A stretch of DNA of 35,630 nt from NCBI GenBank assembly GCA_045631205.1, contig JAZQUI010000033.1:1-35630 (forward strand), given 5' to 3'. Position numbers and translations under genes: made by a program. The DNA comes from HGM04593 sp045631205 (GTDB lineage: Bacteria > Bacteroidota > Bacteroidia > Bacteroidales > Bacteroidaceae). Below the pieces are notes generated by a model. The model was not told the DNA's origin. It did no database searches and saw nothing but the letters and a program-made list of their open reading frames with translations. This document shows, piece after piece, positions 17,808 to 24,781 of this stretch; position 1 is the first letter of the stretch; each line of letters begins with the position of its first letter.

Positions 17808-19094
17808 ATGCGACAAATAAAACAACTCCTCATTCTTCTCATTCTTGTGCTTCTCTCTTCCTCGGTTGCTGCACAAACAGCCGAGATAAAAAAGATGCGT
17901 ACACAGGTGGGTGCATTGCAGAAAGAGATAGCTCAGAAGGAGAACATTCTTCTCTCCTCGAAAAAAGATATTAACAGCAAGTTGCAGAACCTCGACCTCC
18001 TTACTGCGCAAATAAAGGAGCGCAAGAAACTTATAAATATGCTTGTGAGCGAGGTTAATGTGCTTAACAGAGAGATTGACAAACTCAATAAGGAGGTTGC
18101 GGAGAATGAAAAGCGTGTGGATACCTCGAAAAACGAGTATGCATCGGCTCTTAACCGCAACCGTCGTTACGGAAACTTCCGTAGCAAACTGCTCTTTGTA
18201 ATCTCGGCCGACGACTTTAACTCAATGCTTCGTCGCTATCGTTACACCCGTGAATATATGCAGGCGCATAAGCGCAAGGGCGAGGAGTTGAAAGAGGCAA
18301 TCGCAGCCTTGCAGGTGAAGAAAAGCGAACTCGACAGCACTCTTGCCACAAAGAAACTCTCTCTCGAAGAGCAGACACACCAGCGCAAAGCCCTGCTGAA
18401 TCTCGAAGAGCAACAGCGCACACTTGTGAATGAACTTAAAAAAGAGTCGCGTAAGGTGGAAAAGGAACTTCTTGCCCGTCGCAAAAAGTTGCAGCAGTTA
18501 AACCAGGATATAGAACGTGCCATTGACCGCGAGATTGCAGCGCAAAAAGCCCGCGAGGAGGCTGCGCGCAAGGCTGCAGCAAAAAAAGCTGCTGCAAGCA
18601 AAAAAACAGGCAGCAAGGGAAGCAACACGGTTGCCGCAAAACCCACAACCGTGGAAGATGCCGGTGTAAATGCAATGACAGGCTCGTTCTTGCAGAACAA
18701 AGGTTCTCTCCCAGTGCCCATTACCGGCCCCTATCACGTTGTAAGCAATTTTGGTCCCCAGAAAGGTGTTGCAGGCAAGGGTAACGTGCAGATAGACTAC
18801 GGTGGTATCACTCTTGGTGGCGAGCGTGGCGCAAAGGCGCGTTGCGTCTTCGAGGGTAAGGTTACTTCGGTTATCCGTCAGGGCGATTTTGCATTTGTTC
18901 TTGTCCGTCATGGTAAGTATATCACTGTATATTGCCGCTTGGCCGATATTTCGGTACAGGAGGGCGATAAACTCAAAGCCGGTGATATTATAGGTACTGT
19001 TGCGACCGATGCATCGGGACACACTCGTCTTCTTTTCCAGTTGCGTAATGAGAAGACGAAGCTTAATCCTATGCAGTGGTTGAAGATAAGATGA
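17808..19094 (+). CDS. EnvC-like murein hydrolase activator (degenerate LytM domain)
   Basis: A 428-aa secreted protein. The signal peptide runs to about residue 22 (SSSVAA-Q). A long coiled coil follows (about 24-235; heptad-rich E/K/L), then an Ala/Lys linker and a C-terminal LytM/M23 domain (about 298-428). The zinc ligands of active M23 peptidases are missing: where HxxxD is expected it reads YGGIT, YxHL is YCRL, and the final HxHFE position reads RLLFQL. This matches EnvC-type activators, which do not cut peptidoglycan but switch on amidases, often through FtsEX. It follows the DUF4292 gene by 32 nt. Confidence 0.85.
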   Translation: MRQIKQLLILLILVLLSSSVAAQTAEIKKMRTQVGALQKEIAQKENILLSSKKDINSKLQNLDLLTAQIKERKKLINMLVSEVNVLNREIDKLNKEVAENEKRVDTSKNEYASALNRNRRYGNFRSKLLFVISADDFNSMLRRYRYTREYMQAHKRKGEELKEAIAALQVKKSELDSTLATKKLSLEEQTHQRKALLNLEEQQRTLVNELKKESRKVEKELLARRKKLQQLNQDIERAIDREIAAQKAREEAARKAAAKKAAASKKTGSKGSNTVAAKPTTVEDAGVNAMTGSFLQNKGSLPVPITGPYHVVSNFGPQKGVAGKGNVQIDYGGITLGGERGAKARCVFEGKVTSVIRQGDFAFVLVRHGKYITVYCRLADISVQEGDKLKAGDIIGTVATDASGHTRLLFQLRNEKTKLNPMQWLKIR

Positions 19095-19106
19095 TAACTA
19101 AATACT

Positions 19107-19841
19107 ATGAAAAAGATTTGCTTTCTTTTTGTTGCCTTGTTGCTCACATTGAGTGCATGCGCACAAACATTGAGAGGCAATGACAATGGCGATGGTACAG
19201 TGGACGTAGCCGATGTAACCAAAATAGTTGATATAATACTCAATGGAGATGATGAAGAAGAACCCGCAACCGGCGAAGCTATAGACCTTGGTCTTTCTGT
19301 TAAATGGGCAAGTTGCAACGTTGGTGCCACAGAGCCTTGGGAGTACGGCGGTTTCTACGCTTGGGGCGAAACAGAAGAGAAGAACGAATACTCTTGGAGC
19401 ACCTATGAATATTGCAACGGCAGCTATAATTCAATGACCAAATACTGCACCGACAGCTATTACGGCATTGTAGATAACAAAACCACCCTTGAACCCGGTG
19501 ACGATGTAGCCCACGTTAAGTGGGGCGGTTCTTGGCGTATGCCCACAGAAGCCGAGCAAGACGAATTGCGCGAGAACTGTACTTGGAGTTGGACCACTCT
19601 TAACGGCGTTAACGGCTACCGCGTAACCGGCCCCAATGGCAACAGCATCTTTCTGCCCGCTGCGGGCTATCGCGACGGAACGGGAGTCTACTACCAGGGG
19701 GCTTACGGCTACTATTGGTCGAGCTCGTTGCGCAACTACTACAGCTACAGCGCTTGCCTCTTGTACTTCGTCAGCAGCTACAACTTCAGTGAGGACTACA
19801 GCCGTTACTACGGTCACTCGGTGCGCCCTGTGTGTGAGTAA
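19107..19841 (+). CDS. Dockerin-like repeat plus FISUMP-domain lipoprotein
   Basis: A 244-aa exported protein. The signal peptide carries a lipobox-like LSAC (C18). A single dockerin-type calcium-loop repeat follows (about 24-46: NDNGDGTVDVADVTKIVDII), then an acidic linker, then a C-terminal domain of the Fibrobacter succinogenes major paralogous (FISUMP) type (about 56-243), rich in W, Y and G, with WASCNVGAT, WRMPTEAEQDEL, LPAAGYRDG, YYWSSS and HSVRPVCE. The function is unknown; such proteins are surface-exposed and usually occur in many copies. It starts 12 nt after the EnvC-like gene and is probably the end of that operon. Confidence 0.8.
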   Translation: MKKICFLFVALLLTLSACAQTLRGNDNGDGTVDVADVTKIVDIILNGDDEEEPATGEAIDLGLSVKWASCNVGATEPWEYGGFYAWGETEEKNEYSWSTYEYCNGSYNSMTKYCTDSYYGIVDNKTTLEPGDDVAHVKWGGSWRMPTEAEQDELRENCTWSWTTLNGVNGYRVTGPNGNSIFLPAAGYRDGTGVYYQGAYGYYWSSSLRNYYSYSACLLYFVSSYNFSEDYSRYYGHSVRPVCE

Positions 19842-19864
19842 TGTAAATGAATAAATAGCATCAT

Positions 19865-19898
19865 CCCGCTCACTGTTTTTCGGTGGGCGGGGTGTGTG
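19865..19898 (+). terminator. Hairpin terminating the dut-FISUMP gene group
   Basis: CCCGCTCAC (19865-19873) pairs with GTGGGCGGG (19883-19891), with one G-U pair, across a T-rich loop. The tail GTGTGTGTTTAT is only moderately T-rich. It is the first hairpin after the last plus-strand gene. Confidence 0.6.
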
Positions 19899-19964
19899 TT
19901 TATAGGCTTGCGCGCGATTCCCCCAAAATACGGTGTACTCTTGCTTTGGTTGGTTATGCCGTAG

Positions 19965-19986
19965 GGGCAGACCGGTGTGTCTGCCC
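19965..19986. repeat. Short perfect palindrome, REP-like
   Basis: GGGCAGAC (19965-19972) and GTCTGCCC (19979-19986) form a perfect 8-bp stem around CGGTGT, preceded by GTAG. There is no T tract, so it is not a terminator. Form and location, between convergent genes, fit a REP-type dispersed palindrome; copies elsewhere cannot be seen from this window. Together with the next entries it fills the gene-free 19842-20210 stretch. Confidence 0.5.
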
Positions 19987-20040
19987 GAATATCATTAGCA
20001 GAAGTAATGTTCAAAAGAAAACCGGCACCGTTAAAGAATA

Positions 20041-20120
20041 CAGTTTCTCCCCTCCGTCACTGCACTGCGTTTGTGACACCTCCACTCGCTTACTTTCGCA
20101 AGCAAGGGGAGGAGTTTAAA
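20041..20120. repeat. Composite palindromic repeat
   Basis: Two hairpins stand side by side: GTCAC...GTGAC (about 20056-20077), and CCTCC-ACTCGCTT (from 20079) with AAGC-AAGGGGAGG (to 20113). The outer borders CTCCCCTCC and GGGGAGGAG give the element an overall two-fold layout flanked by GTTT/GTTT-like ends. This resembles non-autonomous REP/MITE-like repeats of gut bacteria. It lies between two convergent operons. Confidence 0.5.
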
Positions 20121-20142
20121 ACATCGCTCAGCGTAGCTGTGT

Positions 20143-20182
20143 TATATAAAAACATAAATAGCGACCTTTTAGGTCGCTATTT
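20143..20182 (-). terminator. Terminator of the arginine operon
   Basis: AAATAGCGACCT (20156-20167) pairs perfectly with AGGTCGCTATTT (20171-20182). On the minus strand the hairpin is followed by ATGTTTTTATA, giving a classical intrinsic terminator 28 nt after the argD stop. Confidence 0.88.
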
Positions 20183-20210
20183 ATTCTATAAAAACCAGTG
20201 CCGGTAACAA

Positions 20211-21335
20211 TTACCCAAGCACTCTTTTGAAACGCTCAATAAAGTCGGCTGCCTGCTCCATCGTGAGAGTGAGAGGGGGCAACAAGCGTATAACATTTGT
20301 GCCGCTCACGCCTGTGAAGACGTGCTCGTCGAAGAGCAAGCGACGGCGAATATCCTTTATAGGCTCGTCGAACTCCATACCAATCATAAGACCGCGCCCA
20401 CGTACCTCTTTAATCTGGGGCAGCTTCTTAAGTTCCTCCATAAGGTAGTTACTCACTGTGTTCACGTTCTCGAGAAGGTTTTCTTCCTCCATTACCTCTA
20501 GCACTGCCTGCACAGCTGCGCAAGCAAGGTGGTTACCGCCAAAGGTGGTTCCAAGCTCGCCATAAACAGCCTGGTATTTGGGGCTGATTAGCACACAGCC
20601 TACGGGGAATCCGTTACCAATGCCTTTGGCCTGGGTAATGATGTCGGGGCGTATGCCGGCCCACTGGTGTGCGAAGAATTTACCGCTACGGCCGCAACCG
20701 CTCTGTATCTCGTCGAGAATGAGGGTGGTGTCGGTGGCGTTACACAACTCCTGTAGCTGTTGCAGGAATGTTACCTCGGGTATTCTTATACCTCCCACAC
20801 CCTGTATGCCTTCGATGATTACTGCTGTTACATCGCCCTTTGCTATCTCTGCGCGCACTGCTTCAATGTCGCCAAGAGGCAGGTAAGTGGTGTGTCCGCA
20901 GTTGTTTATGGGGGCTATGATTTTGGGGTTGTCGGTAACCTCAACTGCGAGCGAAGTGCGTCCGTGGAATGCCTTCTGGAATGATATTACTCGTGTGCGT
21001 CCGTTCTTGAACGATGATAGTTTAAGCGCATTCTCGTTGGCCTCGGCACCAGAGTTTATGAAGAAGAGGTTGTAATCCTCGTAACCGCTTACTTTGCCAA
21101 GTTTCTCGGCTGCATCCTGCTGCAAGGTGTTTATCACCGAGTTTGAGTAGAAACCCAGTGTAGCCACCTGGCGGCTTATGTAATCGACATATTTTGGGTG
21201 TGCGTGGCCTATTGAGATTACCGCGTGTCCGCCGTAGAGGTCGAGGTACTCGGTGCCTTTGTCGTCCCACACACGGCATCCTTCGCCTTTAACGATGTTT
21301 ACATCGAAGAGGGGGTATACATCATATAGTTTCAT
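20211..21335 (-). CDS. argD: N-acyl-ornithine aminotransferase
   Basis: A PLP enzyme of class III, 374 aa. It interconverts N-acylglutamate semialdehyde and N-acylornithine with glutamate as amino donor. Seen in sequence: the PLP phosphate-binding NSGAEANENALK (95-106), ILDEIQ (D208 contacts the pyridine N) and the Schiff-base lysine K237 in TQAKGIGNGFPVG. In Bacteroides this pathway runs on N-succinyl rather than N-acetyl intermediates, so the substrate here is probably N-succinyl; the sequence alone cannot prove it. It is the last gene of the argR-GNAT-argG-argC-argD operon, 13 nt after argC. Confidence 0.93.
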   Translation of the reverse strand: MKLYDVYPLFDVNIVKGEGCRVWDDKGTEYLDLYGGHAVISIGHAHPKYVDYISRQVATLGFYSNSVINTLQQDAAEKLGKVSGYEDYNLFFINSGAEANENALKLSSFKNGRTRVISFQKAFHGRTSLAVEVTDNPKIIAPINNCGHTTYLPLGDIEAVRAEIAKGDVTAVIIEGIQGVGGIRIPEVTFLQQLQELCNATDTTLILDEIQSGCGRSGKFFAHQWAGIRPDIITQAKGIGNGFPVGCVLISPKYQAVYGELGTTFGGNHLACAAVQAVLEVMEEENLLENVNTVSNYLMEELKKLPQIKEVRGRGLMIGMEFDEPIKDIRRRLLFDEHVFTGVSGTNVIRLLPPLTLTMEQAADFIERFKRVLG

Positions 21336-21348
21336 ACTGTTCCGCTTT

Positions 21349-22317
21349 TTAGAATGCCGAAGGTTTAAGTTTCAATCCCACAGTCTCCTCGAGGCCGAAG
21401 AGCAGGTTCATATTGTGTACTGCCTGGCCGCTTGCTCCCTTCAACAGGTTGTCGATGATTGATGTAATGAGCAACTTGTTACCGTGCTTCTCAATGTGTA
21501 TGAGGCACTTGTTGGTGTTTACCACCTGCTTGAGGTCGAGGGGCTTGTTTATTATGTGTGTAAACGAGTCGCGCTCGTAGTAGCTCTCATAGAGTTTGTA
21601 AACGGTCTCAATGTCAAGGTCGCATTTTAGTACGATGGTGGTGAAGATTCCGCGGGGGAAGTCGCCACGGTAGGGTATAAAGTCGATTTCTCCGTCAAAG
21701 TCGGGCTGCAACTGCTTCACACTTTGCAGAATCTCGGGGAGGTGCTGGTGTGTGAAAGGCTTGTAAACACTCATATTGTTGTTTCTCCAGCTGAAGTGTG
21801 TTGTTGTTGATGGCTTCACGCCTGCGCCGGTGCTGCCGGTGATGGCATTTACCGAGATGTCGCCTTTGAGCAGGTGCTCTTTGGCAAGAGGCAGCAAACC
21901 AAGCTCTATACAAGTTGCAAAACAACCGGGGTTGGCAACGTAGCGGCTTTTGCAGGTTGCGCGACGGTTTAGTTCGGGCAAGCCATATATGAAGTCGTGC
22001 TCATTGCTCTTTATGCGGTAGTCCATCGACAGGTCTATAACCTTCAACTCGTCGGGCAACTGTGTGCTCTCGAGGAATTTACGGGTATCGCCGTGTGCGG
22101 TGCAGAAGTAGAGGAGGTCAATCTCTTCAAAAGGCATTTGGTCGGTAAATACAAGGTCGGTCTCGCCCAAGAGTCCGGCGTGAACATCGGTTATGCGGTT
22201 ACCGGCGTTGCTGGTGCTGTGTACAAATTTTATTTCAACTTCGGGGTGGCCGAGCAACAGGCGGAGAAGTTCTCCGGCGGTGTAGCCGGCGCCACCTATA
22301 ATTCCTACTTTTATCAT
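21349..22317 (-). CDS. argC: N-acyl-gamma-glutamyl-phosphate reductase
   Basis: A protein of 322 aa that uses NADPH to reduce N-acylglutamyl phosphate to the semialdehyde. The nucleotide-binding start MIKVGIIGGAGYTAGELLRL and the catalytic cysteine C132 in VANPGCFATC are clear, and a substrate segment TGSTGAGVKPS follows. The length fits the type I family. It lies 18 nt downstream of argG and 13 nt upstream of argD. Confidence 0.96.
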   Translation of the reverse strand: MIKVGIIGGAGYTAGELLRLLLGHPEVEIKFVHSTSNAGNRITDVHAGLLGETDLVFTDQMPFEEIDLLYFCTAHGDTRKFLESTQLPDELKVIDLSMDYRIKSNEHDFIYGLPELNRRATCKSRYVANPGCFATCIELGLLPLAKEHLLKGDISVNAITGSTGAGVKPSTTTHFSWRNNNMSVYKPFTHQHLPEILQSVKQLQPDFDGEIDFIPYRGDFPRGIFTTIVLKCDLDIETVYKLYESYYERDSFTHIINKPLDLKQVVNTNKCLIHIEKHGNKLLITSIIDNLLKGASGQAVHNMNLLFGLEETVGLKLKPSAF

Positions 22318-22335
22318 TTTGCGTTGTTTTGGATG

Positions 22336-23538
22336 TTAGATTTTTTCGTCGGGGTGGTTTGCATAATAGGCGCGCAAGGGAGTTGAGGTTACCTTGATGA
22401 AACCTTTTGCCTCCTCGGCTGTCCATCCTTTCTGTGTTTCGCCATATTCGCCGAGCTTGTTCTTCACAAGGTCGTTGGGTGAATCCACACCTACGGTCTC
22501 AAAGTGCTTGGGCATAAGTTTGAGTATGGCTGTACCGGTTACGTTGCGCTGTGAGCTTTCGAGCATAGCCTCGATGTCGCGCATCACGGGCTCCAGGTAC
22601 TGGCTCTCGTGGAGGAACATACCATACCAGTTTGCAACCTGGTCCTTCCAGTATTGCTGCCACTTGCTCAATGTGTATTTCTCGAGGAATTTGTGTGCAG
22701 CGATGATGAGCATAGGTGCTGCAGCTTCGAAACCAACGCGTCCTTTAATGCCGACGATGGTGTCGCCGACGTGCATATCGCGACCGATACCGTATGCTGC
22801 GCCAATCTCCTCAACCTTCTGTATTGCCTTTATGGGGTCGCAGAAGTTCTCGCCATTAACGGCTTTGAGCTGTCCGTTCTCGAATGTGAGGTGCAACTCC
22901 TCCTCGCCACTCTTTTCAACCTGTTTCAAGTATGCGGTTTCGGGGAGCCCCTGTTTAGAGTCGAGAATTTCGCCACCGCAGATGCTGGTACCCCAGATGC
23001 CCACGTTGTAAGAGTATTTGAGCTTTGTGAAGTCGGCGAAGAAACCGTTCTCGTTGAGGTAGTTTATCTCATATTCGCGTGTCAATGTCATATCGCGTGT
23101 GAGGGTGATAATCTCTACACCGGGAGCGCATACAAGGAAAGTCATGTCGAAACGAATCTGGTCGTTACCAGCACCGGTAGAGCCGTGTGCAATGGCCTGA
23201 GCGCCAATCTCGTTTGCATAACGTGCAATGGCAAGTGCCTGGAATATTCTCTCCGAAGATACAGAGATGGGGTATGTGCCGTTGCGGAGCACGTTACCGT
23301 AAATCATATATTTCAAGCTCTTTTCATAGTACTCCTGTGTTACGTCGAGTGTAACGTATTTTGTTGCGCCAAGTTTGTAGGCGTTCTCTTCGTTCTGTTT
23401 GAGTTGCTCGGGGCTGAAACCGCCGGTGTTGGCACATGCGGCATATACTTCATAGCCTTTCTCTTTGGCAAGGTACATTACGGTGAACGATGTATCGAGT
23501 CCGCCACTGAAGGCTACAACTACTTTTTTCTTTTCCAT
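22336..23538 (-). CDS. argG: Argininosuccinate synthase
   Basis: A protein of 400 aa joining citrulline and aspartate with ATP cleavage to AMP and pyrophosphate, the penultimate step to arginine. The PP-loop SGGLDTS is at 11-17. The conserved AHGSTGAGNDQIRF and the citrulline/aspartate-binding segments in the C-terminal half (GRVGFEAAAPMLI, HESQYLEPVMRDIE) are present. It lies 26 nt after the GNAT gene. argH, argB, argF and a deacylase are not in the window. Confidence 0.97.
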   Translation of the reverse strand: MEKKKVVVAFSGGLDTSFTVMYLAKEKGYEVYAACANTGGFSPEQLKQNEENAYKLGATKYVTLDVTQEYYEKSLKYMIYGNVLRNGTYPISVSSERIFQALAIARYANEIGAQAIAHGSTGAGNDQIRFDMTFLVCAPGVEIITLTRDMTLTREYEINYLNENGFFADFTKLKYSYNVGIWGTSICGGEILDSKQGLPETAYLKQVEKSGEEELHLTFENGQLKAVNGENFCDPIKAIQKVEEIGAAYGIGRDMHVGDTIVGIKGRVGFEAAAPMLIIAAHKFLEKYTLSKWQQYWKDQVANWYGMFLHESQYLEPVMRDIEAMLESSQRNVTGTAILKLMPKHFETVGVDSPNDLVKNKLGEYGETQKGWTAEEAKGFIKVTSTPLRAYYANHPDEKI

Positions 23539-23564
23539 AATTTTATATAGGGTGTTTTGTTTTT

Positions 23565-24140
23565 TTATTCTTCAACTATTCTTTTAATTTTTTTTGCAGG
23601 GTCGTACAGCATTGCGGTGCAGATGCAGTAACGGCGGTCGGTGCGCTCAAGCACGTCGTGGTTGATGCAGCCTTGGCAACCTTTCCAGAATGCCTCGTCG
23701 TCGGTTAGTTCCGAGAAGGGCACGGGTACATAACCAAGTTCGGTATTTATCTTCATCACTGCGCCACCGCTTGTGAGGCCGAATAGTTTTGCTTCGGGCC
23801 ATAGCTTGCGAGAGAGGTCGAATGCTGTCTTCTTGATGCGTTTTGCAAGGCCGTGGCCACGGAATTTCTCCACAACAATGAGTCCCGAGTTTGCAACATA
23901 TTGTTTGTTGCCCCAGCTCTCGATGTAGCAGAAACCGGCGAACTCTTCACCATAGAGTGCGATTATGGCTTTGCCCTCCTTCATCTTTTGCGCAACGTAC
24001 TCGTGTGTGCGCTTGGCAATACCTGTTCCGCGCACCTTTGCTGCCGCGCTTATGGTCTCGAGTATCTCATCGACATATTTCTCGTGCGAGGCATTGGCAA
24101 TGATTACTTCTATGCCGTCGTTGTATTCATTCTCTTTCAT
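23565..24140 (-). CDS. GNAT acyltransferase of the arginine operon, candidate N-acylglutamate synthase
   Basis: A 191-aa GNAT-fold protein. The acyl-CoA pyrophosphate loop is RGHGLA (94-99), preceded by the strand SGLIVVEKF. A cysteine group C155, C158, C172, C174 near the C-terminus could hold a metal or be structural. It is encoded between argR and argG, with gaps of 17 and 26 nt. No ArgA or ArgJ is seen, so by position it is the best candidate for the first step, acylating glutamate. From memory, the Bacteroides thetaiotaomicron counterpart at the same position has been proposed from mutant fitness data to do this step with a succinyl donor. Substrate and donor are inference. Confidence 0.7.
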   Translation of the reverse strand: MKENEYNDGIEVIIANASHEKYVDEILETISAAAKVRGTGIAKRTHEYVAQKMKEGKAIIALYGEEFAGFCYIESWGNKQYVANSGLIVVEKFRGHGLAKRIKKTAFDLSRKLWPEAKLFGLTSGGAVMKINTELGYVPVPFSELTDDEAFWKGCQGCINHDVLERTDRRYCICTAMLYDPAKKIKRIVEE

Positions 24141-24157
24141 CTTTTCTTCGATGTCTT

Positions 24158-24640
24158 TTATATATTCGGTATAATTGTTCTTAACGCTCTTAAAACGGCT
24201 CCTCGGCTGGCATCCTCGGCAATAATCATCATCACCGTGTCGTCGCCTGCGAGGGTACCTATGATTTCGGGGAATTCGTAGTTGTCTATGTGATAGGCCA
24301 GTGTGCTTGCGTAACTGGGCTTTGTGTGTATTACAGCGATGTTACCCGAAAATTTAATGGAGAGAAAGCCGTTGGCCTCTTGTGTGGGGCTTGCGGGGCG
24401 CATCTCGCCTTCTGTGCCCTCGTGACGGTATTGGTGAGGGCGTGTAAGTACATATCGGTAGCGGCCCTGAACGCCAACGGTCTTCACTACACGCAGTTGG
24501 TGCAGGTCGCGTGACAGGGTTGCCTGTGTAAGTTTGAATCCTTCTTTTGCAAGTTCGTTGAGCAACTCCTCCTGGCTTCCTATCTCCTGGGTGGATAGGA
24601 TGAGACGTATTGCATCGAGTCTTGAATTTTTTATCTTCAT
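24158..24640 (-). CDS. argR: Arginine repressor ArgR
   Basis: ATG 24640 (MKIKNSRLDAIRLIL) gives 160 aa, the family length; the frame extends 30 codons upstream through the promoter and is not used. The N-terminal winged helix carries the recognition helix TQATLSRDLHQL, and the C-terminal hexamerisation/arginine-binding domain has GTLAGDDTVMMII. It senses arginine and represses biosynthesis genes. It leads the operon and has an ARG-box-like site in its own promoter, so autorepression of the whole cluster is likely. Confidence 0.96.
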   Translation of the reverse strand: MKIKNSRLDAIRLILSTQEIGSQEELLNELAKEGFKLTQATLSRDLHQLRVVKTVGVQGRYRYVLTRPHQYRHEGTEGEMRPASPTQEANGFLSIKFSGNIAVIHTKPSYASTLAYHIDNYEFPEIIGTLAGDDTVMMIIAEDASRGAVLRALRTIIPNI

Positions 24641-24666
24641 AATTGTATATTTATTCTTGCGGGCTG

Positions 24667-24688
24667 CAAAAATACGAATATTTACACA
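24667..24688 (-). promoter_or_regulatory. argR operon promoter with ARG-box-like site
   Basis: On the minus strand, TATTTTTG (24674 down to 24667) matches the -7 element TAnnTTTG, 26 nt from the argR start. Directly upstream lies TGTGTAAATATTCG (24688-24675), which agrees at 7 of the 10 conserved positions with the E. coli ARG box TGAATwwwwATTCA. The -33 element is not evident, which suits a regulated promoter. The box is a weak match, offered as a candidate. Confidence 0.45.
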
Positions 24689-24740
24689 ATTATGTATAAA
24701 AAAGAGCTCTTTTTTTGCAAGAAAGTGCAATAAAAGAGTA

Positions 24741-24778
24741 AAAAATATGCAACAAACCCGTTTGTTGCATATTTTTTT
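24741..24778 (-). terminator. Terminator after myo-inositol-1-phosphate synthase
   Basis: AAATATGCAACAAA (24743-24756) pairs perfectly with TTTGTTGCATATTT (24761-24774) around CCCG. T runs flank it in both directions, so it could act on either strand, but only the minus-strand gene ends here (eight nt upstream of the stem). Confidence 0.88.
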
Positions 24779-24781
24779 GTA

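Noticed and set aside
22609..23550. A 313-codon frame on the plus strand opposite argG, and similar long antisense frames opposite rpoB, rpoC, argC and lpdA.
   Set aside because: They are shadows of the codon pattern of well-recognised genes, have no family resemblance and no promoter context.
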